Origin: Gonocerus acuteangulatus | Lineage: Eukaryota; Arthropoda; Insecta; Hemiptera; Coreidae | DNA length: 64,000 bases | Direction: 5' to 3' | NCBI GenBank assembly: GCA_946811695.1 | Contig: OX328127.1 | Span: forward strand, 50,380,774-50,444,773 | Shown here: piece after piece, positions 57,516 to 64,000 of the stretch | Layout of the letters: every line of letters starts with the position of its first letter | Position numbering within the stretch: the first letter of the stretch is position 1 | Program-made: the position numbers and the translations under genes | The notes under the pieces: model-generated | Told to the model about the DNA's origin: nothing | Database searches by the model: none | What the model saw: the letters and a program-made list of their open reading frames with translations, nothing else

Positions 57516-58006
57516 CCTACCAATCTTAGGGTAATGCCATCAAATGAACCATTTTCATTTTTGGGATCTTTGCGACTTGGAATCGGCTTTACCACGTATC
57601 GGGGGCATTGCAGATCGGGGATTCTCGATGCCTGGAATGGGCAAGGGCCGCTCAAGCGGCCAACCCCGTATTTATGGATACAATTTTTTTTTTAACAACC
57701 TGGGTTCATATTTAGTAAATGGATGCCATACAGATTTAGATAGCAATGATTTATATTATTTCTAAAAGTATCTAATTCTCACTCATATGTTACTCACAAA
57801 AAAAGAAATGATGTTTTCAAATCGTCAGGAATTTTGAACTTTTTTCGCTGAGGTTTCTCTTCGATATGTGTACATTTACTCCATTCAGTAAGGTCACCAG
57901 TGCATTGGTACCCAATACCATTTAGGTAAACAAATTGCCCTTTCTTGCAAACTGTACACGGCAAGAGAGCTCCAAAAGACATAACATCCTGCAGTCGGTC
58001 AAGTTT
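41271..58006 (-). CDS. PARP1: Poly(ADP-ribose) polymerase 1 (PARP1), 3' fourteen exons; N-terminus outside window
   Basis: Coding exons in transcript order: 57,798-58,006; 55,977-56,060; 55,743-55,903; 53,964-54,109; 53,826-53,889; 53,539-53,746; 51,099-51,300; 46,622-46,744; 46,333-46,536; 46,012-46,245; 44,753-44,872; 44,088-44,248; 42,741-42,926; 41,271-41,346. Phases agree throughout; 725 residues, matching human PARP1 from about residue 290 to the end. Domains: PADR1/zinc finger 3, BRCT (about residues 100-185), linker, WGR (about 225-358), helical regulatory domain (about 360-495), ADP-ribosyltransferase (about 510-725). The enzyme binds DNA breaks in the nucleus and makes poly(ADP-ribose) from NAD+. 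Zinc fingers 1 and 2 are not found up to 64,000, so the upstream intron is at least 6 kb. Donors GTTTGT (at 46,621) and GTTTAT (at 44,752) are non-consensus beyond GT. Confidence 0.96.
42200..42600. mobile_element. Family S3 SINE-like fragments in the last PARP1 intron
   Basis: A tRNA-like B box on the minus strand (CTAGGTTCATACCC at about 42,317), a GACAGCATCGTCATATTTTC block and a separate TTTTCAAATCTTTATAG block. The same blocks recur at 56,570-56,830. Confidence 0.4.
43845..44015 (+). repeat. Dispersed repeat with GTCAACGGTA units (copy 1)
   Basis: Contains ACAAGTCAACGGTAC twice and GGAGCAGTCAACGGTAAAG once, spaced about 46-60 bp, preceded by CGAGAAATAAGAGGAGAAAG. A reverse copy is at 54,240-54,400. 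Both lie in PARP1 introns. Confidence 0.5.
45166..45745. mobile_element. Foldback element with about 235-bp arms (copy A), PARP1 intron
   Basis: The arms include GGAAAATATTCCCGAC, TTCAAGGAACAAC, TGATTATGTCTCGTTTA and TTAGCCAAAGCTGAGAC, repeated inverted on the right. The terminus is TTCAGTTAGATG-like. No coding. Confidence 0.65.
46012..46744 (-). CDS. PARP1: PARP1 helical regulatory domain exons
   Basis: Exons 46,622-46,744, 46,333-46,536 and 46,012-46,245. Hallmarks are [44 protein letters not shown] and [10 protein letters not shown]. This alpha-helical bundle inhibits NAD+ access until DNA is bound. The last exon already enters the catalytic fold ([17 protein letters not shown]). Confidence 0.95.
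47950..49060 (+). pseudogene. RTE-like non-LTR retrotransposon relic (reverse transcriptase to 3' end)
   Basis: Fragments in shifted frames: [18 protein letters not shown] (47,970-48,040), an interruption by a 5S-derived SINE, then [15 protein letters not shown] and [11 protein letters not shown] (48,270-48,420) where the catalytic FADD has become SADD. C-terminal fragments follow ([17 protein letters not shown] near 48,855; [14 protein letters not shown] near 48,990). The FDSV, ADD and WAGH blocks in this order are typical of RTE-type LINEs. Not functional. Confidence 0.7.
48054..48247 (+). mobile_element. 5S rRNA-derived SINE (SINE3 type) inside the RTE relic
   Basis: The first 110 bases (48,054-48,163) follow 5S rRNA from GCCAACGGCCATAG to GTGCTGTTGGC. 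The internal polymerase III elements remain: box A (AGTTAAGCAACG) and box C (GAATGGGTGACC). About 10 bases of the helix IV region are missing. A SINE body (GGCGGCAACCTGTAGACAG, then GCGTTAATAGCCC) and an A-rich tail follow. An 11-bp target duplication AATATACAGGG flanks it (48,043-48,053 and 48,248-48,258). It is a retroposon, not a 5S gene. Confidence 0.85.
49178..50393 (+). mobile_element. piggyBac element, internally deleted, 1.2 kb
   Basis: Flanked on both sides by TTAA (49,174-49,177 and 50,394-50,397). Ends CCCTAGGTCGGTAGCAAC and, inverted, CCCTCCGTCGGTCGCAAC. The motif ACATTGCGACCGAAC recurs subterminally (about 49,367, 49,520 and 50,347). The interior holds only the two ends of a transposase (see 49,580-50,074). 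Lies in the PARP1 intron between exons at 51,099 and 46,744. Confidence 0.8.
49580..50074 (+). pseudogene. piggyBac transposase remnant (N- and C-terminal ends joined)
   Basis: An acidic N-terminal stretch (49,620-49,840) leads to [14 protein letters not shown], the usual entry into the piggyBac transposase domain. The catalytic core (DDD) is missing. After an ATT-repeat and a frame change, the C-terminal cysteine-rich domain appears ([14 protein letters not shown]), ending EEEFL and TAG at about 50,073. The middle has been deleted, so the copy cannot encode an active enzyme. Confidence 0.7.
50911..50959 (+). other. Hairpin with hammerhead-like layout
   Basis: Outer stem CCCCTAAA/TTTAGGGG, inner stem GCACC/GGTGC with an A-rich loop, GAAA between the stems, and AATAAA at 50,954. 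The best-closed member of the motif set, though its core (CTAAAGA) departs from CTGANGA. Confidence 0.4.
51099..53746 (-). CDS. PARP1: PARP1 WGR domain exons
   Basis: Exons 53,539-53,746 and 51,099-51,300. The first encodes [13 protein letters not shown] and a beta-rich stretch; the second starts inside [16 protein letters not shown], which contains the signature Trp-Gly-Arg. The WGR domain contacts DNA ends and couples to the helical domain. The second exon's donor is GTAAGTTG. Confidence 0.95.
51690..52250. mobile_element. Foldback element (copy B), PARP1 intron
   Basis: Same family as 45,166-45,745, with GGGAATATTCCCAATGG, CATTTCAAGGAACAAAACG and GATTACGTCTCGTTTAAG on the left and inverted partners on the right, ending CCATCTAACTGAAGG. 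Arms are more diverged. Confidence 0.6.
52380..53182. mobile_element. Non-autonomous hAT element, 803 bp, in PARP1 intron
   Basis: Ends TAGAGCCCGGAAGTTAGGCA and, inverted, TAGAGCCCGGAAGATAGGCA; flanked by the exact 8-bp duplication GTTATGAA (52,372-52,379 and 53,183-53,190). Multiple TGCCTATTTT/TTTTTGCC subterminal repeats sit near both ends, the kind of array bound by hAT transposases. The interior is AT-rich without transposase coding. Confidence 0.85.
53964..55903 (-). CDS. PARP1: PARP1 BRCT domain exons
   Basis: Two exons, 55,743-55,903 and 53,964-54,109. They encode a BRCT fold starting at [15 protein letters not shown], with the [18 protein letters not shown] strand-turn and the [10 protein letters not shown] helix, ending ISPWGGD. 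It corresponds to the automodification/BRCT region. Confidence 0.93.
54240..54400 (-). repeat. Dispersed repeat with GTCAACGGTA units (copy 2)
   Basis: Minus strand: CGAGAAATGAGAAGAGAAAG, AAAAGTCAACAGTACAC and GGAGCAGTGAACAGTAAA. Same family as 43,845-44,015. Confidence 0.5.
55137..55180 (-). repeat. Terminal fragment of the Helitron-like family
   Basis: Read on the minus strand it gives the family's ATGGGTGCAACCTCAATAGC block, a decayed hairpin and AAGTGCTAA at the end. Other fragments of this family are at 5,310-5,520 (minus), 19,090-19,130 and 33,145-33,225. Confidence 0.4.
55345..55485 (-). mobile_element. tRNA-derived SINE, family S1, 5'-truncated
   Basis: Minus strand shows GGGTTTGATTCCCACTTGGG, a GGTGATGGCTTTT linker and CTGGCTAGAAAAGGGTGG. 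The head upstream of the B box is degraded. Confidence 0.6.
56570..56995. mobile_element. Family S3 SINE-like fragments in a PARP1 intron
   Basis: TTTTCAAATCTTTATTTTTC is followed by AATTAACTCGCCAGACTGG and a GACAGCATAGTGTCATATTT block; the first part is partly repeated at 56,890-56,990 with GGGATTTGAACTCAG. Related to 42,200-42,600. Confidence 0.4.
57030..57670. mobile_element. Possible DNA transposon with GGGCAAGGGCCGCT motifs
   Basis: TTAACGGGCAAGGGCCGCTT at 57,026 begins a GC-richer stretch. The complement (GCGGCCCTTGCCC) occurs at 57,193, and a second direct copy (GGGCAAGGGCCGCTCAAGCG) at 57,640. A TTAA next to the first copy would fit piggyBac-type insertion, but no clean end pair is visible. 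Confidence 0.35.
57798..58006 (-). CDS. PARP1: PARP1 exon: PADR1 / zinc finger 3
   Basis: Begins [17 protein letters not shown] and carries four cysteines (LLPCTVC, then YQCTGD and WSKC), the zinc-ribbon that relays DNA binding to the catalytic domain. The reading frame continues into 55,977-56,060 through a split codon. This is the most 5' PARP1 exon visible. Confidence 0.94.
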
Positions 58007-58352
58007 CTAAAAAATAACCATAGTCCGTTTTTAATTTAAGCTACAACAATCAAAGAACAAATAAATTCCAAGTTGAGAAATTACAATTAAAAAATGAATT
58101 ATGTCATGTAAAAGGTCAGGCTTTAACAAATCTGCCTTTTAAATGTGTATCACATCAGTATATGAGCATTTATTGAGTTTTTGTCATCAGAGAGATAGTT
58201 GGGGTAAAATGGTGAAATTTCAAGTATGTAAAATCATGGTCCAAATCTTCATATGTTATACTTTTTTCATGGCTGCAACTTTTATGAGAATAGCCACTGT
58301 CAGTGCTCTATATGACACCTTAACAAATTAGTAATCTAATTGCTATTATGAC

Positions 58353-58600
58353 CCCTTCAGTTAGACGGAAAAGTTCAATGAAGTTCAGGTTCCACTGTTT
58401 GCAAATTTTCATTTCAATGAACAACACACTACGTGAAACATAATAAAATCTGATTATGTCTCATTTAGGACCAGGGAAGGCATTGAGAGGTCAGGTAAGG
58501 GAAATAGTGTTTAATGTTAATAAATACTTAAGCAAAGCTAAGGCTGAAAACAATTTAAACTATACTGTTACGTGTTCAAATAGATGGTGATGGTTACAGG
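58353..58600. mobile_element. Foldback element (copy C), one arm only
   Basis: Begins CCCCTTCAGTTAGACGGAAA and runs through GATTATGTCTCATTTAGGAC and GAGAGGTCAGGTAAGGGAAA. The second arm is missing, and unrelated sequence starts near 58,590. Confidence 0.55.
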
Positions 58601-59424
58601 GTGTCTACTACTTTCGTGAAAGCCAATTTTGTGACTTTTTTGTGACATTTTCGTGACTTGAAGTGCAAATTTCGTGCCCATTATAAAGAAAATAATTTCA
58701 CTAAAAAAGAGAAAGCCTTAAGTTTTAGCTTAAACTTATTTGTAACTTAAACGGATTACCATGATATCTATAAATTCACAATTTTACATACATTTAAAAC
58801 AATTAAGAAAACTGTATAAAATGTACATCATATCGTTCCTGCCATGTCAAACTATCGAGTATGCAAAATCTCGTTTTTAGATTCGGGAATTTGCTCTTGG
58901 ATTGCGGGCGCTACGGCTGTACATTTCACTGTATTTTTTAGATTTTTTTTTGTCTTCACTTATGGTGTTCTACAAGCTGAATATGTACGCTACAATTGAG
59001 TTAAAAATTTACAAATTTTATTAGCCTGGAAAAGAAATAACGACGAAATTCAAGGTGCACCAGTTTTTTTTTTGTCCGGCAGTGTATATAAAAATACGTA
59101 AAATTAGTCCAAAGCGGCCTTAAGTTTTAAATTATTTTAACAATTGGCACTATATGGTTGTTAAAACACCGGCTAACCATCACTTGGTCTCGTACAACGA
59201 AACTCCAACCGCGGGCCCACAGTTTCAAGGGACTGGTTTGAAATTGTCAGAAACGAGGTTGCGTCGTATGCGCCTACCCATTCAAATACATAGCCGAGGT
59301 CGAAGTTGCGCCTTCCACTGGTTTGCAACTGGAGTTACAGTCTCACCGTGTGCCCTGGGCCTAAATAGTACTCAATTTCAATATTTAAATCTCCATGAGA
59401 ACCTCTGAATATTAATAAAATTAA

Positions 59425-59625
59425 ATTTTAACGTCTATTATTATTAACTAAGAAGTTTAGGACGGGTTATCTATAGGTTACCACTCTTTTCTAGCCAGGA
59501 TAGGGCTGATAACTTTTCTTTTTCCTAAAGAAAAGCCGCTACCTCATAGTGGGAATCGAACCCACGACCCTTGGCACGGAGTGTTAAGTGCTCACGCCTT
59601 AACAATCACGACCACTGGGCCTCCG
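59425..59625 (-). mobile_element. tRNA-derived SINE, family S1
   Basis: Full reverse copy. Minus strand shows CCAGTGGTCGTGATTGTTAA, GGGTTCGATTCCCACTATG and CCTGGCTAGAAAAGAGTGG. Closest in sequence to the 23,783 copy. Confidence 0.75.
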
Positions 59626-60880
59626 GGACATAGAACAACAAATTTTATTTTTTAATATGAATTAAGAAAAATAAAAATATATGTAAATAATGGATGTCTT
59701 CAAAGCAATCATTTTTGGAAGTCTTATTTTTTTCTTCGCAGCATCAGAGATTAGGGGGAGAGGGGTGTCTTTGAGACACGGGGCAATTGAACCAGTCTAC
59801 TTAAAAAATTGAAAAAGTTAAAGGGTATTGCCCTACAACAAAGAACCAATAAATAAATAAAACTACTAACCGAATACCCGTGCTTCGTCACGGCACGTAA
59901 CTAGTTACTTTAATGCGTTAATTAATGTATCAGCAAAATTAACGCTACTTCAAAATTTTTTGCAGTTTATTATAGCTTGGATTCCGACATAATCAAAGTA
60001 TAATGTTTCTTGACACTGGGGCGCTCCGGATCAGTGTCAAGAAACAGATAATCCAGCGATAACCCGTTATCTATAGGTTACCAGCATGGGCGTATATAAG
60101 AGGGGGCTGAGGGGTCTGCAGCCCCCCCCCCAAAATTTTGATTTTATGGTAAAAATGTGTCTTAAAAACCCTTAAAAATAAATCAAATAAGATCATATCA
60201 TTTTAGTTGTAATAGCGTTTTATTTGTCTAAAACTATTCCAAGTTCTAAATTGTTAGTTCTCCATATTCCGGAGATGGTGATTTTGTCCCTCATAGCGTA
60301 AACTCTTTGAGGGACAGTTAATTTCTAGGACTGCCATCATAGCTGAAATTAACCTGAATTAAAAAAAAAAAAAAATACTATGAAATAGATACTGTACGGT
60401 AACAGCTGTTCTTTTATCATCCTGGCAAAGCATGCTGCCTAGGCTTGCTTGCTCTAACCAACTAAGTAAACCTTTAAACCCCTCAAAAAATACTTAAATA
60501 TTGAATAACTATCAAAAAATCCTTTCTTAGCGAGTGTCTACATGCTAAAGAAGAGTGTCTATGCAAAATTTCAAATCTTTCTGTCGAGTGGTTTCGGCTG
60601 GCGGATGATAGGTCAGTGATTGAGTGATTGCCACATTGAGATGTCATAACTTAAGGGGTTTATTCTACATCTCATTTGTAGTTCAGGGACGCAGAAATGA
60701 GCGTTCTATCTCAACATGCAGAGGAGCTACTCAAACTTTTGTCTTTTTTAAAAACTACTGGCTTTTCTAAAGAAAAACTGAGTTCGGAATTTCTGATCAA
60801 TGCGTCGTAAATAAAGACCACCTTTTTGGAATCTACATTACAATTCCAATAAGAAACACCCGTTATTGAAATAATACCAC

Positions 60881-62356
60881 GTAAATTAAGAGCTATATTC
60901 AAAGGCATATAGATGAGAACTTTTAATATTAGTTTTTTATTAAATTATTCAATATTATCTAAATCAGCTATTTTTAGACTTAGAGGTTTGCCTCCCTCTC
61001 AAAAGTTGTATTATTTAATAAGCTTGAAAATGGTACCTCATAGTTTTAAAAACAAATCTATTTTTTTCTGATTTCTTAGTCAAAACCAATTAATGTGCTT
61101 TAACATGAACGAGCCATTCTTAACAAATTCTTTAATTTTATACGATGATGGTGATGTCCCATCCTTCCCAAACTACATGACGTTTATTACACAAGCCCGT
61201 CTACCAAATAACAACTCACTCTAGTTTCAAATAGTCGGTTTCCCAGCTCATAATGGACGAGTGGTGACGGAATGGCCGAACACTGAATTCATTGTATCGG
61301 CCACTTTGGACCAGTTCGTTTACCTTCTGATCTCAACCCTCTAGATTTCCATGTATTGGGAACATTGAAAAGTAGAGTATACTCAGAGCCCGTGACAACG
61401 AAGGATGAACTCATCAACAGGATCCAGGAGCATTGCCAGCTCATGAGATCTAAAAGACAAGACGTCCTCCCTAATGCCGTGGATTCAGTTAGATATTAAG
61501 CTTATATTTGTAGACATTTTGAATATCTACTGGAAAAATAGTTATTAGTCCACAGTGAAAACCATTTTTGTCCCTATATATTTCTATAGATTTTTCCTAG
61601 GAAAACGAGGTAACATTTTAAGCAACTTTTGAGGGTGCCTTTCATTTAAATGGATTTTTTTTTCACTTTTTATCTACAGGAGAGTGTTTTCGGTATACAA
61701 TTTCAAATTATTGTAATGTATAACCCAGTTTACTTATAAGCAGATATTTAATTAAATAGAATAGAATCAATATTACCATGATCCTCAAGGCATAACCATT
61801 TAATATGTACATGTATTCATTGTATTTACAACAATGGTATTTATTACCAATATGTTATTCTAAATTCTTTCACCCCCTGATTCCGAATTGTCCTCCTATC
61901 CTTATTCAGGGCAAAAAATGTCTGTACGTAGTGTCAGAACGGTTCTGAAATTCACTGTTCATCCATTCCGTCACCACTCGTCCATTATCAGTTGATCAAC
62001 CATCCATTTAAAAGCAGAGTGCGTTAATATTTGATAGATGGGCTTGTGTAATAAACGTCATGCAGTTTGGGAAGGATGGGACATCGCCATAATCGTGTGA
62101 AATTAAAGAATTGCTCCTTCACGCTGAAGCATATTTATTGGTTTTGACTAGAAAATCAGAAAAAAATAGATTGAAATAGATTTTTATCTTAAACTACGAG
62201 GTACCATTTTAAAGCTTATAAAATAATGCAACTTTTGTGGCGGAGGCAAAACTCTAAGTGTAAAAATAGCTGATTAAAAATATATTTAATAATTTAATAA
62301 AAAACTAATATTAAACATTCTCATCTATATGCCTTTGAAAATAGCTCTTAATTTAC
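60881..62356. mobile_element. Tc1/mariner-type element with long inverted duplicated arms
   Basis: The left arm (from 60,881, GTAAATTAAGAGCTATATTC) and right arm (to 62,356) are inverted copies for roughly 350-430 bp. Between them, 61,240-61,500 encodes transposase relics AHNGRVVTEWPNTEF and DLNPLDFHVLGTLKSRVY, then KRQDVLPNAVDSVRY and HFEYLL. The right arm carries a second, inverted GRVVTEWMNSEF. Frameshifts and stops are present. Confidence 0.65.
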
Positions 62357-62629
62357 CTTTAGCTCTTAAATTTCGCTAAGGTGGGACTCTTAGAATGTTG
62401 TTAAAGATTCAACAATCCGGCCATATTTCAAAGAATATTTACCCGATTCAAACCATACTTGGAGGGTCAATAAAGGCCCTAATGTGAGACATTTCCTTCC
62501 AACCAGGGTGTTTCTACGTGTTCTGGAATAGAAGTTATATGCAAAAAAATTTACATTTATTTTTATTTTGAGAACCATTTTTTCCAAGTACCTTTTGAGA
62601 TGATACAATAGTCATTTATATGGTTAGAA

Positions 62630-63699
62630 ATAAAGTCCGCCACGCAGGAGCTGCATAACTAAGCACTTTCCTCAGAATTTGGGAAGTGTAGATTGCTTTC
62701 CAGAACAATTTGCTTAAAATATCCTACATAAATAAAATAAAAACATGAATAGTTCTCTTTTAAATTTGTAATGAGTAACTGATCAATTAATAATTTGATT
62801 CCAGAGTTATGTTTACACATGGTACCTATTACACTTCGTAATAAATACAAAAAACCTCATATTATCGTATTTTGATCTAACGCAGGAACAGGATACAGTC
62901 ACTCTAGTGGTAGAAAGCGCTCCTTGCGGCGGCTTTGTAAACCTACGTCTGACGGGCTTTTCTATTGAAATATATTACAAATTAAACCCCCGCTTTCCGA
63001 TTGACCGATTCAGCTCATTTCTACAACACTTCTTTCTCATGAGTTACCCACGACGTATACCGCGTTTCGTTACAATACAGCAGAAATTACGACCGGTATG
63101 AGTATATAAGAATTTGGGTCAGGAGTAAACCCCCCCCCCTTCTAATGAACCAATTTAGTTTATTTTTACAACACTTATTTACCTGTAGATTACCACTACG
63201 AATACCGAGTTTCGTCGAAATATACCAAAAATCACGGCTGGTAGTGGCGAATTGGTATTGTGGGTCTGGAGTAAACCCCCCCTCCTAATGAACCGATTTA
63301 GTTTATTTTTACAACAGTTATTTACCTGTGGATTGCCACTAAGAATACCAAGTTCCGTTGAAATATACCAAAAATCACGGCTGGTAGTGGCGAATTGGTA
63401 TTGTGGGTCCGGAGTAAACCCCCCCTTCTAATGAACCGATTATTGATTATTCAATAGCAGCCCGAAGAAGACGGAGATGAACCCGACGAAATATTGCGCA
63501 AAGGAGAGGAAGAACACCGCTGGAGAGAGAAGCCGTCTCACAAATCAATCATATATATATATAGATATATATATAAATTTTAACGGGGGTCATTTTCGGT
63601 GTCTACTAGGTAGGATCGATAAAGATTTGAAGAAAGTTTTCAAAAATTCCGTCATGAGTCCAACATCAATAGCTACTTTCCTTCGGAGGAAAGTGCTAA
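62630..63699 (+). mobile_element. Helitron-like repeat cluster near right edge (copy 4)
   Basis: 62,634-63,100 is nearly identical to 327-770, then 143-bp units start at about 63,123, 63,269 and 63,412, followed by a short TA tract (63,551-63,574), the conserved block and the CTTTCCTTCGGAGGAAAG hairpin ending CTAA at 63,699. The repeats at both edges are in direct orientation. Confidence 0.55.
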
Positions 63700-63704
63700 A
63701 AATG

Positions 63705-64000
63705 GAGCAGCGCATTTAGGGGCAACCGAAGGGAGGAAGTTGTAATAACAAGGGCTAGAATAGGACATACTAAACTGACCCACGCACACCTGATAGCAAA
63801 AGAAGCTCCAATGAATGAATGTGTGAGACTTGGCAAGTTCTTCTAACCGTTCAACATTTTATAGAGGAATTCCATCCACTCAATGAAATATTTGAAAAAT
63901 ATGGGATTTCTCGCATTGCTTCAGCAGCACTACAGGATTCAGCAAAAGCAACGGGTGGTATTCTGAAGTTATTTAAAGATATTAGCATTTACAAAGATTA
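63705..64000 (+). pseudogene. Non-LTR retrotransposon ORF2 C-terminal fragment
   Basis: Reads REEVVITRARIGHTKLTHAH, then LIAKEAPMNEC; after a frame change, LLTVQHFIEEFHPLNEIF and KYGISRIASAALQ. RIGHT.LTH followed by a Cys-containing segment and LTVQH is typical of Jockey/CR1-like ORF2 tails. It starts directly after the CTAA end of the Helitron-like repeat and runs off the window. Confidence 0.6.

Larger units (their letters stand above)
58007..64000. other. Repeat-rich region upstream of the first visible PARP1 exon
   Basis: Presumed PARP1 intron. It contains a foldback copy (58,353-58,600), a SINE (59,425-59,625), a Tc1/mariner inverted duplication (60,881-62,356), Helitron-like repeats (62,630-63,705) and a LINE fragment (63,705-64,000). 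A less AT-rich stretch at 59,154-59,350 has no recognisable coding content. I looked for zinc-finger exons of PARP1 here and saw none. Confidence 0.6.

Noticed and set aside
59154..59408. Coding exon in the less AT-rich frame at 59.2 kb
   Set aside because: No recognisable domain, no convincing splice sites, and it is not related to PARP1 zinc fingers.

Overview
This is a 64 kb piece of a very AT-rich animal nuclear genome. Split genes with GT-AG introns, four conserved metazoan genes, (TA)n tracts and many families of short interspersed elements and DNA-transposon relics all point to a metazoan. An arthropod, perhaps a chelicerate, is my best guess from the style of the proteins and repeats, but the sequence does not settle this.

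Layout. (1) 1-12,170: no exons found; most simply the very long first intron of a minus-strand myosin phosphatase targeting subunit gene (MYPT/PPP1R12 family), whose first coding exon is at 12,171-12,419. (2) 12,420-12,919: a 500-bp divergent promoter region. (3) 12,920-17,506, plus strand: a four-exon gene for a secreted UPF0669 (C6orf120-like) protein. (4) 17,507-22,200: repeat-filled intergenic DNA. (5) 22,201-39,109, plus strand: a complete 17-exon ERCC4/XPF gene, the catalytic subunit of the structure-specific repair endonuclease; all splice junctions keep the frame and give 829 residues. (6) 39,110-41,270: short intergenic region. (7) 41,271-58,006, minus strand: fourteen exons of PARP1, from the third zinc finger to the stop codon (725 residues). 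The N-terminal zinc-finger exons are not visible up to 64,000 and should lie beyond the right edge. XPF and PARP1 therefore converge tail to tail with about 2.2 kb between their stop codons. (8) 58,007-64,000: repeats, presumably a PARP1 intron.

Mobile DNA is the other half of the story. I can delimit three non-autonomous hAT elements with 8-bp target duplications (2,721-2,984; 35,402-35,787; 52,380-53,182), a piggyBac deletion derivative with TTAA ends (49,178-50,393), a 5S-rRNA-derived SINE with an 11-bp target duplication nested in an RTE-like LINE relic (48,054-48,247), several tRNA-derived SINE families, a Penelope-like endonuclease relic, a Tc1/mariner inverted duplication, and several long foldback elements. 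Copies of one repeat family, with 143-bp internal repeats, a (TA)n tract and a 3' hairpin followed by CTAA, lie at both window edges and look Helitron-like.

The most unusual signal is a small structured motif seen at six places: CTGANGA-like core, one extra base, a GC-rich stem, GAAA, and in five of six cases AATAAA just downstream. It resembles a hammerhead-ribozyme core and may be the 3' module of a retroelement. One copy forms the loop of a perfect 60-bp hairpin inside an XPF intron.
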